From the NCBI GenBank assembly GCA_013297875.1, contig JAAFIW010000019.1:1-64000 (forward strand): 64,000 bases of DNA, written 5' to 3'. Below, piece by piece: positions 1 to 8,647 of the stretch; position 1 is the first letter of the stretch, and every line of letters begins with the position of its first letter. The notes beneath the pieces are model-generated. The model had not been told where the DNA came from. It was given only the letters and a program-made list of their open reading frames with translations, and did no database searches. Source of the stretch: Comamonadaceae bacterium (lineage in GTDB: Bacteria > Pseudomonadota > Gammaproteobacteria > Burkholderiales > Burkholderiaceae_C). The position numbers and the translations under genes are program-made.

Positions 1-68
1 CACCATTGCAAATGATTGACCAGCTGCATTCCGCCCGCCAGGAGTTCCTATTCCAGTGTCGGTTCAGG

Positions 69-119
69 ATCAAACCTCGGTGGAATCAAAATATGCGCTC
101 AGTATCAAACCTCATTGGA
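69..119. repeat. short direct repeat upstream of the reductase gene
   Basis: ATCAAACCTC occurs at 69-78 and again at 104-113, each followed by GGTGGA or ATTGGA, with a 35-bp period. It lies in the 243-bp non-coding start of the window. Function is unknown; two copies may be chance or a minor duplication. Confidence 0.35.
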
Positions 120-243
120 CAAGACTCCCGCTTTCAAACCAAAAAGGGCTCACATGCAAGCCCAGTGGGCACCAGCAGCTATTATTTTTATAGTGATTCA
201 ACACCAAACTTGAACACCCTCACGCTTTTCAGGAGACTTTCCC

Positions 244-1533
244 ATGGCCACACCCCGCAAACCATCTGCCACGGCTCGCACCTACGACGTGGTGCTCTAC
301 GGCGCATCCGGCTTTGTCGGCCGCCAGACAGTCGCTTACTTTGCCAAGCTGGGCTACACGCTGAAACCTGATGGCACACCGCTGCGCTGGGCGTTGGCGG
401 GGCGCTCCGCCGACAAGCTGGAGGCGGTGAAAAAAGCCTGTGGCCCAGGTGCCCAAGACGCTGGCGTGGTGGTGGCCGACGCGCACGATGTGCCCGCACT
501 GGAAGCCCTGGCCAGCCAGGCGCAGGTGGTGTTGAGCACGGCCGGGCCGTTTGCGCTGTACGGCAGTGAGCTGGTGGCCGCTTGTGTGAAACACGGCACG
601 CACTATGTCGACATCACCGGCGAAACGCCCTGGGTGCGCGACCTGATTGCCCGGCACCACAAAGCGGCTGCGGCGCAGGGCACGCGCATCATTCCGTTTT
701 GCGGGTTTGACTCGGTACCGTCAGACCTGGGCAGCTGGCTGGTGGCCACCACGATGCAAGCCCAGCATGGCCAGGCCTGCGAGCGCATCAAGGCCAGTTT
801 TTCCATGCTTGGCGGCGTCAATGGCGGCACCCTGGCATCGGCGCTGAACTTCATGGGTGGCGAGCAGCGCAGCCTGCTGGACGACCCCTTTCTGCTCAAC
901 CCGCCTGGCAGCAAAACCCCGCCAGCTGCCGACCACGCCGATGTGAAGCTGCCGGTGTACGACAGCGACTTCAAAGCCTGGCTGGGCCCCTTTGTCATGG
1001 CCCCCATCAACACCCGCGTGGTGCGCCGCAGCGCCGCCCTGCTCACACCCAGCCGGGGCCGGCCCACCCACGTGACATCCAAGTTGTATGGCAAAGACTT
1101 TTCTTACCAGGAATACATGCGCTTTGGCGGCGGTGCCATTGCCGGTGCAGCAGCCACGGCTTTCAGCGCGGGCATGTTCTCGTCGCAGCTGGCCATGAAG
1201 CTGAGTGCGGTGCGCAAAGTGGCCGAAAAACTCATGCCTGGCCCGGGCACTGGCCCATCGGAATGGGCGATGAACAACGGCTCGTTTCGCTGCGAGCTGG
1301 TGGGCACCAGTGCCCAGGGGCATGTCGTCAAAGCGCGCCTGGCCGACAAGGGCGACCCTGGCAACCGCGCCACCACCAAAATGGTGTGCGAAAGCGCGTT
1401 GTGCCTGGCTTTGCAGCTCGATGAACTGCCGGGTGGTCGCAGTTACGGCGGTTTGTTGACGCCGGCCAGTGGCCTGGGGCAGGTGTTGGTGGATCGGTTG
1501 CGGGCGGCGGGGATGAAGATTGAGGTGGATTGA
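244..1533 (+). CDS. saccharopine dehydrogenase-like NAD(P)-binding oxidoreductase
   Basis: The 429-residue protein has an N-terminal Rossmann fold (VVLYGASGFVGRQT at about residues 16-29, the GxxGxxG dinucleotide loop), followed by a serine/arginine region (LAGRS) typical of the saccharopine dehydrogenase/trans-acting enoyl reductase superfamily. The length suits that family rather than true lysine-pathway saccharopine dehydrogenase. A Shine-Dalgarno AGGAGA lies at 231-236, eight bases before the ATG. It stands alone, convergent with the next gene, so its substrate cannot be deduced from context. A reductase acting on a lipid or acyl intermediate is possible but is inference. Confidence 0.75.
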   Translation: MATPRKPSATARTYDVVLYGASGFVGRQTVAYFAKLGYTLKPDGTPLRWALAGRSADKLEAVKKACGPGAQDAGVVVADAHDVPALEALASQAQVVLSTAGPFALYGSELVAACVKHGTHYVDITGETPWVRDLIARHHKAAAAQGTRIIPFCGFDSVPSDLGSWLVATTMQAQHGQACERIKASFSMLGGVNGGTLASALNFMGGEQRSLLDDPFLLNPPGSKTPPAADHADVKLPVYDSDFKAWLGPFVMAPINTRVVRRSAALLTPSRGRPTHVTSKLYGKDFSYQEYMRFGGGAIAGAAATAFSAGMFSSQLAMKLSAVRKVAEKLMPGPGTGPSEWAMNNGSFRCELVGTSAQGHVVKARLADKGDPGNRATTKMVCESALCLALQLDELPGGRSYGGLLTPASGLGQVLVDRLRAAGMKIEVD

Positions 1534-1550
1534 TCGTCAATGCGCAAATT

Positions 1551-1586
1551 CACTATTAATTTAATAGCTGTTTGAGCAGTATTTAT
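1551..1586 (-). repeat. CAAGCAGCTAT palindromic repeat, intergenic
   Basis: Contains ATAGCTGTTTGAGCAGTAT, the reverse orientation of the repeat whose forward core is TGCTCAAGCAGCTAT. It sits between two convergent genes. See the findings for the full family of 17 copies. Confidence 0.8.
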
Positions 1587-1633
1587 GTGGCTGAGAGCCG
1601 TTTTTACATAAAACGACTGCCCAACCCCTGCGC

Positions 1634-3058
1634 TCACATCGCAAAAATCTTGCCTGGATTCATGATGTTTTTCGGGTCCAGCGCCCGCTTGATGGTGCGC
1701 ATCATGTCCACTGCGCCTGCACCCGCTTCGGTCACCAGAAAGTCCATTTTGTGCAGGCCCACGCCGTGTTCGCCGGTGCAGGTGCCTTCCAGCGCCAGCG
1801 CGCGGGCTACCAGCTTGTGATTCAAAGCCTCGGCGGTTGCGCGTTCAGTGGTGCTGGCCGGGTCAATCAAATAGCCGAAGTGGAAATTGCCGTCGCCCAC
1901 ATGGCCTACCAAAAAGTACGGCAGGCCGCTGGCGTCGACTTCAGCGATTGAGGTCAGCAGGCAGTCGGCCAGGCGCGAGATGGGCACGCAGGTGTCGGTG
2001 CTGATGGCGCGGCAGCCGGGCTTGCTTTGAATCGCGGCAAAGTAGGCGTTGTGCCGCGCCGTCCACAGCTTGGTGCGCTCCTCGGGTGTGCTGGCCCATT
2101 CAAACGACTGGCCGCCGTGGTCGGTGGCAATCTCCTGAACGGTTTCGGCCTGCTCTTTCACGCTGGCCGGCGAGCCATGAAACTCCATCAACAGCATGGG
2201 GGCTTCGTTCAGCGTCAACTTGCTGTGGGCATTCACCATACGGATGGTGTTGGCGTCAATCAGCTCCACCCGCGCAATCGGCACGCCCAGCTGGATGATT
2301 TCAATCGTGGTCTGCACCGCGTCGGCGATGCTGGAAAACGAGCACACGGCAGCCGAGATGGCTTCGGGCAGCGGGTACAGCTTCACGGTGATCTCGGTGA
2401 TCACGCCCAAGGTGCCTTCGCTGCCCACCATCAGGCGCGTCAGGTCGTAGCCTGCGCTGGATTTTTTGGCCCGGGTGCCGGTGCGAATCACCTCGCCGCT
2501 GGCGGTGACCACCTGCAGCGCCAGGACGTTTTCGCGCATGGTGCCGTAGCGCACGGCGTTGGTGCCGCTGGCGCGGGTGGCGCTCATGCCGCCAATCGTC
2601 GCGTCGGCGCCCGGGTCAATCGGGAAAAACAGGCCGGTGCTTTTGACGGCTTCATTGAGCTGCTTGCGCGTTACACCTGCCTGCACGGTCACGGTCAAGT
2701 CTTCGGCGTTGATGGACAGCACCTGGTTCATGCGGCTCACGTCGATGCTGATGCCGCCTTGCACCGCCAGCAAATGCCCTTCCAGCGATGAGCCCACGCC
2801 AAACGGAATCACCGGCACCTCGTATTGCGCCGCCAGCGTCACGGCATCAGAAACGTCGGTGGTGGACTGCGCAAACACCACCGCAGCCGGTGGCGGTGCC
2901 TCAAAGCTCGATTCATCGCGCCCATGCTGTTCGCGCACCACCAAGGCGGTAGAGCACTGATCTTTGAAACGGGCTTTCAGTGCGTCCAGCAGAGCCTGTG
3001 GCACGGCGCGCAAAGCAATGTCGGGCACCAGGTGGGCCATCTGTGTGGGTGCATTCAT
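1634..3058 (-). CDS. FAD-binding oxidoreductase, D-lactate dehydrogenase (cytochrome)/glycolate oxidase GlcD type
   Basis: A 474-residue protein with an N-terminal PCMH-type FAD-binding domain (PVIPFGVGSSLEGHLL at about residues 82-97, then DPGADATIGGM and GSEGTLGVITE) and the C-terminal FAD-oxidase cap ending in the hallmark CTGEHGVG. Such enzymes oxidise D-2-hydroxyacids (D-lactate, glycolate) and pass electrons to cytochrome or quinone. It is 20 bp downstream of and co-directional with the marR gene, so the two probably share a transcript. With the divergent TRAP transporter this suggests uptake and oxidation of a hydroxycarboxylate. The exact substrate is not determined by sequence. Confidence 0.85.
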   Translation of the reverse strand: MNAPTQMAHLVPDIALRAVPQALLDALKARFKDQCSTALVVREQHGRDESSFEAPPPAAVVFAQSTTDVSDAVTLAAQYEVPVIPFGVGSSLEGHLLAVQGGISIDVSRMNQVLSINAEDLTVTVQAGVTRKQLNEAVKSTGLFFPIDPGADATIGGMSATRASGTNAVRYGTMRENVLALQVVTASGEVIRTGTRAKKSSAGYDLTRLMVGSEGTLGVITEITVKLYPLPEAISAAVCSFSSIADAVQTTIEIIQLGVPIARVELIDANTIRMVNAHSKLTLNEAPMLLMEFHGSPASVKEQAETVQEIATDHGGQSFEWASTPEERTKLWTARHNAYFAAIQSKPGCRAISTDTCVPISRLADCLLTSIAEVDASGLPYFLVGHVGDGNFHFGYLIDPASTTERATAEALNHKLVARALALEGTCTGEHGVGLHKMDFLVTEAGAGAVDMMRTIKRALDPKNIMNPGKIFAM

Positions 3059-3078
3059 TCAGGTCTCCATCAAGTCAA

Positions 3079-3546
3079 TCAAATCGTGTGCGCCCAATTG
3101 TCAGTGCGCAGCACCAGTTTGCCAATCAGCTTTTCAAACTGCTCACGCTCGCGCTCGGTCAGCACCGACAGCATGGCCTGCTCGCGTTGTACGAACAAAG
3201 GAATCAGTTGCAAATACAGCGCCTGCCCGGCCGCTGTGAGTGCCAGCGGTGCCCGCCGCGCATCACTGGAATCCACCTGCTTTTCGATCAATGCCTGATT
3301 GACCAGCTTGGTCACCGCCTGGCTGATGCTGTTTTTGGGGCGTCCGGTGATCTCGCACACGTCCTGGGCGGTGAGCACGCCCAGATGGTTCAGGCAGAAC
3401 AGCACCACAAACTCCGAACGCGCCAGCCCGGTCTGCCGCGAGACCTCGTTGTACAGCGGTTCCACCAGAAAATTGGTCAGGTAGCTCAAGCGGTAGCTGA
3501 CGGTGATGGCACTGCGGGTCAGGATGGTGTCACGGTGTTCAGACAT
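3079..3546 (-). CDS. MarR family transcriptional regulator
   Basis: The 155-residue protein has a winged helix-turn-helix (LTAQDVCEITGRPKNSISQA, then a wing with DSSDARRAPLALT) and flanking dimerisation helices, the normal MarR size. I start it at the ATG at 3546. A TTG seven codons upstream is possible, but it overlaps the perfect -35 box of the divergent promoter. It is transcribed away from the dctPQM operon; two GTTCT-N4-AGAAC palindromes in the shared intergenic region are the obvious operators, implying autoregulation plus control of the transporter. The ligand is probably related to the carried carboxylate (inference). Confidence 0.85.
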   Translation of the reverse strand: MSEHRDTILTRSAITVSYRLSYLTNFLVEPLYNEVSRQTGLARSEFVVLFCLNHLGVLTAQDVCEITGRPKNSISQAVTKLVNQALIEKQVDSSDARRAPLALTAAGQALYLQLIPLFVQREQAMLSVLTEREREQFEKLIGKLVLRTDNWAHTI

Positions 3547-3560
3547 AGGGGAAATTGTAG

Positions 3561-3605
3561 TTGACAACTGGTTCTTTGAAGAACTAATATAGTTCTACGT
3601 AGAAC
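3561..3605 (+). promoter_or_regulatory. dctP promoter with two palindromic MarR-type operators
   Basis: A perfect -35 TTGACA (3561-3566) and a -10 TAATAT (3585-3590), 18 bp apart, face dctP. Two perfect palindromes GTTCT-N4-AGAAC lie at 3571-3584 (in the spacer) and 3592-3605 (just after the -10), with centres 21 bp apart, i.e. two helical turns. A dimeric regulator bound here would cover the promoter. The divergent marR start is at 3546. Confidence 0.8.
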
Positions 3606-3622
3606 CAATTTGGAGACACACC

Positions 3623-4663
3623 ATGTTTAATTCTCTTCCTGCCAATCCAGCTGCAACCACTACACGCCGCCAATGGCTGGGCCACAGCGCAATGCTGGCG
3701 CTGGCCGCCACGCCCGGTCTATCGTGGGTATCGGCGGCGCACGCCGATACCCGCGAACTCAAAGCCCTGTCGGGCTTTGCGCCCAACCTGGCGTTCAGCC
3801 GCGAAATCATTCGTGTGTACCTGGACAGCTTGCAGAAAGCAGCAGCCGGGCAAATCACAACCCGCTTGAGTGGGCCCGAGGTGGTGCCCTTTGCCGACCA
3901 GTTCCAGCCGGTGGCAGCCGGTGCGTTTGACCTGCTGTTCACGCACCCGGCCTACCACTCGGGCACCACGGCCATTGGTCTCTCGATGGACGCGATTGAA
4001 CCCAACGCGGCGCTGCGCCGCAGCAGCGGGGTGTTTGACTTTGTGGACAAGCACTACAACAAGCTGGGCCTGAAGGTGGTGGCCATCACGCCGACGGGCA
4101 ACAAGGGCTTTCAGTTCGTGACCAAGCAGCCCATCAAAGGCCCGCAGGGCTTGGCGGGCATGAAAATTCGTGCCACCGTGTCGTATCACCCCATGATCAA
4201 GGCATTGGGCGGCACACCGGTGGTGATGGGTGCCGGCGAGGTGTACAGCGCCATGGAAAAAGGCGTGATTGACGCCGCCGCCTGGGGCTTGACAGGCGTT
4301 GCCGATTTCAAATGGAACGAGGTAGCCAAATACCTGACGCGGCCCACCTTTGGCCAGGCCAGCCTGTACCTGTTCATGAACCTGAAGGCCTGGAATGCGC
4401 TGACACCCGCCCAGCAAAAATTGATGACCGACGAGGCCATCAAGCTGGAGCTGGCCAGTGTGAAGCGCTTTGACGAGCTGGCAGCCGAAGAGCTGACCGA
4501 GCTGAAAAAGCGCGGCATGCAGGAGACGGCTTTTGCACCGGTGGACGCTGCGCGCCTGGAAGAGCTGTGGGCGCAAGGCGTGTGGGACGTGGCCCGTGCC
4601 AAGAACGGCGCAGAGGCCGACGAGCTGCGCGCCATCGCCCAAAAAGCCAAGCTCACCGCGTAA
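3623..4663 (+). CDS. dctP: TRAP transporter substrate-binding protein, DctP family
   Basis: The 346-residue precursor has an N-terminal export signal containing a twin arginine (TTRRQWLG, residues 13-20) and a hydrophobic stretch ending SAAHA at about residue 41, so Tat export is possible. The mature part matches the DctP/TAXI-like fold, with a conserved ligand-binding region (LAGMKIRATVSYHPMIKALG at about residues 175-194). An SD TGGAGA at 3610-3615 precedes the ATG. It is the first gene of dctP-dctQ-dctM. TRAP systems import organic acids using a sodium gradient. Confidence 0.9.
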   Translation: MFNSLPANPAATTTRRQWLGHSAMLALAATPGLSWVSAAHADTRELKALSGFAPNLAFSREIIRVYLDSLQKAAAGQITTRLSGPEVVPFADQFQPVAAGAFDLLFTHPAYHSGTTAIGLSMDAIEPNAALRRSSGVFDFVDKHYNKLGLKVVAITPTGNKGFQFVTKQPIKGPQGLAGMKIRATVSYHPMIKALGGTPVVMGAGEVYSAMEKGVIDAAAWGLTGVADFKWNEVAKYLTRPTFGQASLYLFMNLKAWNALTPAQQKLMTDEAIKLELASVKRFDELAAEELTELKKRGMQETAFAPVDAARLEELWAQGVWDVARAKNGAEADELRAIAQKAKLTA

Positions 4664-4668
4664 GCGCC

Positions 4669-5172
4669 ATGCCCTGGTTGCTCAAGGCCCATGACGGGCT
4701 GAGTCTGCTCGCCTTTCGCATTGCCTGCCTGGCCTTGCTGGTGCTGATGGGTGCCTATCTGGTGGAGGTGGTGGCCCGCTACGGCTTCAGCTCGCCCACG
4801 CGCTGGAGCTCAGACCTTGTGCAGTACATGCTGTGCGTGAGCATGTCGCTGGCCCTGCCGCTGGTCACCCGCGACGGTGGCCACGTGGCCATCACCTCAT
4901 TCATTGAAAAACTGTCTGCGCCAGGTCAGGCTGCGGTGGCCCGCGGCATTCAAGCGCTGGGGGCGGTGGCGCTTGGTTTTGCGGCCTGGGTGTTTGCCGG
5001 TGTGGCGCTGGACCAAGCGCGCCAGGGCATTGAAACCGTGGCGGCTTTCGCCATTCCCAAATGGTGGTTGACGGCTTTGGTGGTGATGGGTCTGGGCAGC
5101 GCGGCCTTGCACCTGTTGCGCCAGGCCGTCGGGCTGGATGCGGCTCAGGCCGGTCATGAAATGGATGTGTAG
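4669..5172 (+). CDS. dctQ: TRAP transporter small permease, DctQ family
   Basis: A 167-residue protein with four hydrophobic segments, the standard small subunit. The ATG at 4669 lies five bases after the dctP stop and begins the hydrophobic-domain protein; an upstream extension would overlap dctP. The TAG stop is immediately followed by the dctM ATG, indicating translational coupling. Confidence 0.88.
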   Translation: MPWLLKAHDGLSLLAFRIACLALLVLMGAYLVEVVARYGFSSPTRWSSDLVQYMLCVSMSLALPLVTRDGGHVAITSFIEKLSAPGQAAVARGIQALGAVALGFAAWVFAGVALDQARQGIETVAAFAIPKWWLTALVVMGLGSAALHLLRQAVGLDAAQAGHEMDV

Positions 5173-6483
5173 ATGTCTGCCACGCTTGCCTTGACGTTTG
5201 GCCTGTTGGCCTTAGTTGCCGTGTTGCTATCGGGCGTGCCGATTTACCTGGGTTTTCTGCTGCTCAATGGCTTGGGCATCTGGTACTTTTTTGGTGCCAG
5301 CGGTGCGGGCTTGCTGGTCAACAGCGTGGTCGACTCCCTGACCTCGCTGAACATGACCACCATTCCCTTATTCGTGCTGATGGGCGAGATCCTGTTTCGA
5401 TCAGGCGCGGTCGAGGTGGTGTTTGATTCGGTCGATCAGATGATTGGGCGCATACGCGGTCGGCTGTATGTGTTCACCATCGCACTGTCCACCGTGTTTG
5501 GCGCACTGTGCGGGTCTGCGGTGGCGGTGGTGGCCATGCTGGGGCGCTCGGTGTTGCCTATCATGCACAAGCGAGGCTACGACATTCAGCTGTCAGCTGC
5601 CGTCATTCAAGGCGGTGCCTCGCTGGCGCCCATCATCCCGCCCAGCCTGGTGGCGGTGATCATCGGCTCCATGGCCAATGTGTCGATTTCGGGCCTGTTG
5701 ATTGCCGGCATATTGCCCGGCCTGCTCTTGGCGGCGCTGATGGTGGCCTATGTGTACTGGATGCTGTGGCGCAACCCCCAGCTGGCACCTGCCGAAGAGC
5801 CGATTGACCCTGCGCAACAGCGCCGTCTGGGGATTGCGTTGCTCAAGTTGCTGCCCTTTGGCTTGATCATTTTCTCGGTGATGGGCCTGATGCTGATGGG
5901 CATTGCCACCCCATCCGAGTCAGCGGCCACCGGGGTCGTGGGTTCGATGGCCACGGCGGCGTGCTACCGCAAACTGAGCTGGCGCATGCTGCGCGAATCG
6001 ATGGCCAGCACCGTGAAGATCAGCGCGATGATTCTGATCATTGTGGCCACCTCCATCCTGTTTGGCCAGTTGTTGGCCTTCACCGGTGCCACCACCGATC
6101 TGGTCAACTGGGTCACGCATCTGGACATTCACCCGCAACTGATGTTCTGGTTGCTGATGATCGTGCCGTTTGTGCTGTGCATGTTCATTGACCAACTGGC
6201 GTTCATGCTGGTGGCCATTCCCCTGTATGCGCCGGTGGTGGCCACCATGGGTTACGACCCGATCTGGTTCTGGACCCAGTTTTCCATCAACATGACGCTG
6301 GCCTCGTTGACGCCGCCGTTTGGCTACACCATGTATGCCCTGCGCGCCTCGGCACCCAGGCTGATCACCCTCAAGCAGGTGTTTGATGCCAGCTGGCCCA
6401 TCACCTGGGTGTTTGTGTTCGGCATGGGCCTAATGACGCTGTTTCCCGGCATCATCACCGTGCTGCCGCAACTGTTCAAGTAG
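5173..6483 (+). CDS. dctM: TRAP transporter large permease, DctM family
   Basis: A 436-residue, very hydrophobic protein with about eleven to twelve membrane segments, the usual DctM length. Recognisable stretches include TIPLFVLMGEILFRSG and a proline-rich IQGGASLAPIIPPSL loop characteristic of this permease family. It is the ion-coupled translocation subunit. The start abuts the dctQ stop without a gap. Confidence 0.92.
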   Translation: MSATLALTFGLLALVAVLLSGVPIYLGFLLLNGLGIWYFFGASGAGLLVNSVVDSLTSLNMTTIPLFVLMGEILFRSGAVEVVFDSVDQMIGRIRGRLYVFTIALSTVFGALCGSAVAVVAMLGRSVLPIMHKRGYDIQLSAAVIQGGASLAPIIPPSLVAVIIGSMANVSISGLLIAGILPGLLLAALMVAYVYWMLWRNPQLAPAEEPIDPAQQRRLGIALLKLLPFGLIIFSVMGLMLMGIATPSESAATGVVGSMATAACYRKLSWRMLRESMASTVKISAMILIIVATSILFGQLLAFTGATTDLVNWVTHLDIHPQLMFWLLMIVPFVLCMFIDQLAFMLVAIPLYAPVVATMGYDPIWFWTQFSINMTLASLTPPFGYTMYALRASAPRLITLKQVFDASWPITWVFVFGMGLMTLFPGIITVLPQLFK

Positions 6484-6485
6484 CC

Positions 6486-7460
6486 ATGTACGCGCTGGAT
6501 CAGCCCGCCATGGGCAGCCGCTATGCCACCGGCAGCACCTCGTTTGAGGTTGATGGCCTGCACGTTCGCAGTTGCCAGCCCACGGGCCCAGCCAGGGGTG
6601 CCGTGCTGTTCGTGCACGGTGCCACCATCGGTTCGGTGCTGTTTGACATACCGGTGCCCGGCTATTCGCTGCTGGCGGTCTGCGCCGCCGCAGGCTGGCA
6701 CAGCTTTGCGCTGGACCTCACGGGCTATGCCCAATCCGTACGCCCGGCCGCCATGCAGGCAGCGCCAGGGGATTGCCCGCTGATCTGCACCGGCGAGCAG
6801 GCGCTGGACGATGTGCACCGCGTTGCCCGCCAGGTGATGGCACGAACTGGTTTTTCGCAATTGGTCGTGGTGGGGGGATCCTGGGGCAGCCTGACGGCGG
6901 CGCGCTACGCGATGGCCCACGCCCCGGACGTGAGCAAGCTGGTTTTGCTGGCACCGCTGTTTGCCAGCGTGAACCCGGGCTGGTTAAAGATGCTATCAAA
7001 TCCGAAGCTGCCTGAGCAATTAAATCCTGGGCTAGGCGGCTATCGGTATGTGAAGTTGGATGATGTGCTGGCCCGATGGGATGCCGAAATCCAGCCAGGG
7101 CAGGCCGACCAACGGCGCGACCCGCAGGTGGTGCAGGCGCTGTTTGACGCAGAGCTGCAGGCCGATCCGCAAACGGCTCACCCAGGTGCTTTTCGTGCAC
7201 CCAACGGCACCTTGCACGACTTGTTCGAAGTGTTTAACGCCCGGCCCTTGTACGACCCACAGCAACTCACCGTCCCCTGCCTGTTGGTACGCGGCCACCA
7301 CGACCAAACCTCGACCGCCGCCGACGTGGACGGGTTATACGCCCGGTTGGGAAGCACTCAAAAGCAACGCGTGCTGCTGCCCCATGGCGGTCACTTCATG
7401 CAGGCCGAGCGCTGCGCGCCGCAGCTGCAACGGCACCTGCTGGACTTTTTGAGCCGCTAG
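6486..7460 (+). CDS. alpha/beta hydrolase
   Basis: A 324-residue alpha/beta hydrolase. It has an HG oxyanion motif (LFVHGATIG at about residues 40-48), a nucleophile elbow GGSWGS (serine near residue 130) and a C-terminal catalytic histidine in PHGGHFM. The ATG is two bases after the dctM stop, so it is in the TRAP operon and may process the imported compound or its ester (inference). Bases 6989-7030 carry a divergent copy of the local palindromic repeat, encoding the LSNPKLPEQLNPG segment, a likely in-frame insertion. Confidence 0.8.
   Translation: MYALDQPAMGSRYATGSTSFEVDGLHVRSCQPTGPARGAVLFVHGATIGSVLFDIPVPGYSLLAVCAAAGWHSFALDLTGYAQSVRPAAMQAAPGDCPLICTGEQALDDVHRVARQVMARTGFSQLVVVGGSWGSLTAARYAMAHAPDVSKLVLLAPLFASVNPGWLKMLSNPKLPEQLNPGLGGYRYVKLDDVLARWDAEIQPGQADQRRDPQVVQALFDAELQADPQTAHPGAFRAPNGTLHDLFEVFNARPLYDPQQLTVPCLLVRGHHDQTSTAADVDGLYARLGSTQKQRVLLPHGGHFMQAERCAPQLQRHLLDFLSR
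6989..7030 (-). repeat. diverged CAAGCAGCTAT repeat inside the hydrolase gene
   Basis: ATGCTATCAAATCCGAAGC followed by TGCCTGAGCAATTAAATCC and CCTGGGC is recognisable as the repeat in reverse orientation. The reading frame of the gene is open through it. Confidence 0.55.
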
Positions 7461-7501
7461 CCCGCTTGACAGGCCTCTCCACAAAAATCTTGTTGAACAC
7501 C

Positions 7502-8647
7502 ATGCGTACACCCCTGCGATTCATTGTTTCCTTGATGTTGGCCGCGTTGGCAAGTCACGTGGTCCATGCGCAAGACCTGGTCTTTGGCCACGTGGCGTCC
7601 AAAACCCACCAAAACTCGGCAGCTCTGGCCAAAGGACTGGAGACGGGTTACGACATCTACTTTCAGCACGTCAATGCGACCGGCGGCATTCGGGGCAAAA
7701 CGATTGGTGTCCAAAACCTGGACGACCAGTTCAACGCCGACAAAACCATCGCGCTGACCCGACAGCTCGCACAAAACCCGAAAGTGGTGGCGGTGGGCGG
7801 CTACGTGGGTGCGGGTGCGTTGGCCCGTATCGCCAAAGAAGGTGTGCTGACAGAACTGCGCCTACCCATGGTGGCACCGCTGGCGGGTGACAAATCCATT
7901 GTGTCCGCACCCAATTTTTACCCCTTCAGAACCGGCTTCGAGGACGAAATGGTGGCCATGGTGGGCCACGCCATACAAAACTACCTGCGCAAGCGGGTGG
8001 CCGTGGTGTACCTGAACGCCTCGTTCGGCCCGTTTCTGGCAGGGCGGGCCGAAGAAGAAGCCAAGCGCCTGGGCACGCCGCTGCTGGCCCGGCTGGGTTA
8101 TGAGATTGCACCCGACAAAATGGACGAGTCCATACGCGCCACGGTCGCCAAACTGGTGGCCGACAAGCCCGATGCGGTGATTTTGTTAGCACCCGGAAAA
8201 GCGGGCATCGCATTGATTGGGCAGTTGCGCAGGCAACTGGGCGCGGGGCTGACGATTTATTCCGTGTCTGTGCTGCAGGCCAGTGACGTAGTTAAAGCGC
8301 TGCCATCGGATTTGACGCGGGGTGTAATCTTTGCGCAATCGGTACCCTACCCCTTTACCAGCTCGAACCGATTTGTGCAGGAGTATTTGCAACTGATGAA
8401 GAAACACGCGCCCAATGAGTCACCGTCGTTTGCAGGCATCGAGGGCTTTGCAGGTGCCAAGATTGTGGTGGAAGCCATCAACCGCGCTGGCACCAACCCC
8501 ACGCGCGACAGTGTGAACAACGCCTTGGCGAACCTGGGCGAGTACGACCTGGGCGGTGTGTTTGTGAACTACAGCAAAACGGCGCGCAAAGGCTGGGGCT
8601 CGACAGAGCTGACCATCGTCACCGCCAGCGGAACCCTGGCGCGCTAG
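7502..8647 (+). CDS. ABC transporter substrate-binding protein, branched-chain amino acid (LivJ/HAAT) type
   Basis: A 381-residue periplasmic binding protein. I start it at the ATG at 7502, which gives a clean signal peptide of about 23 residues ending HVVHA-Q; an upstream start would lengthen the signal without need. The mature part follows the type I periplasmic fold of Leu/Ile/Val or amide-binding proteins (TGGIRGKTIGV; VAVGGYVGAGALARI). No permease or ATPase genes lie beside it, so it is an orphan that may serve a distant transporter or a sensor. It ends in a CTAG overlap with the convergent acyltransferase stop. Confidence 0.82.
   Translation: MRTPLRFIVSLMLAALASHVVHAQDLVFGHVASKTHQNSAALAKGLETGYDIYFQHVNATGGIRGKTIGVQNLDDQFNADKTIALTRQLAQNPKVVAVGGYVGAGALARIAKEGVLTELRLPMVAPLAGDKSIVSAPNFYPFRTGFEDEMVAMVGHAIQNYLRKRVAVVYLNASFGPFLAGRAEEEAKRLGTPLLARLGYEIAPDKMDESIRATVAKLVADKPDAVILLAPGKAGIALIGQLRRQLGAGLTIYSVSVLQASDVVKALPSDLTRGVIFAQSVPYPFTSSNRFVQEYLQLMKKHAPNESPSFAGIEGFAGAKIVVEAINRAGTNPTRDSVNNALANLGEYDLGGVFVNYSKTARKGWGSTELTIVTASGTLAR

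Noticed and set aside
6-371. Open frame at the left edge, overlapping the reductase start
   Set aside because: No motif; the reductase frame has a clear Shine-Dalgarno and Rossmann fold, so this is a chance frame.
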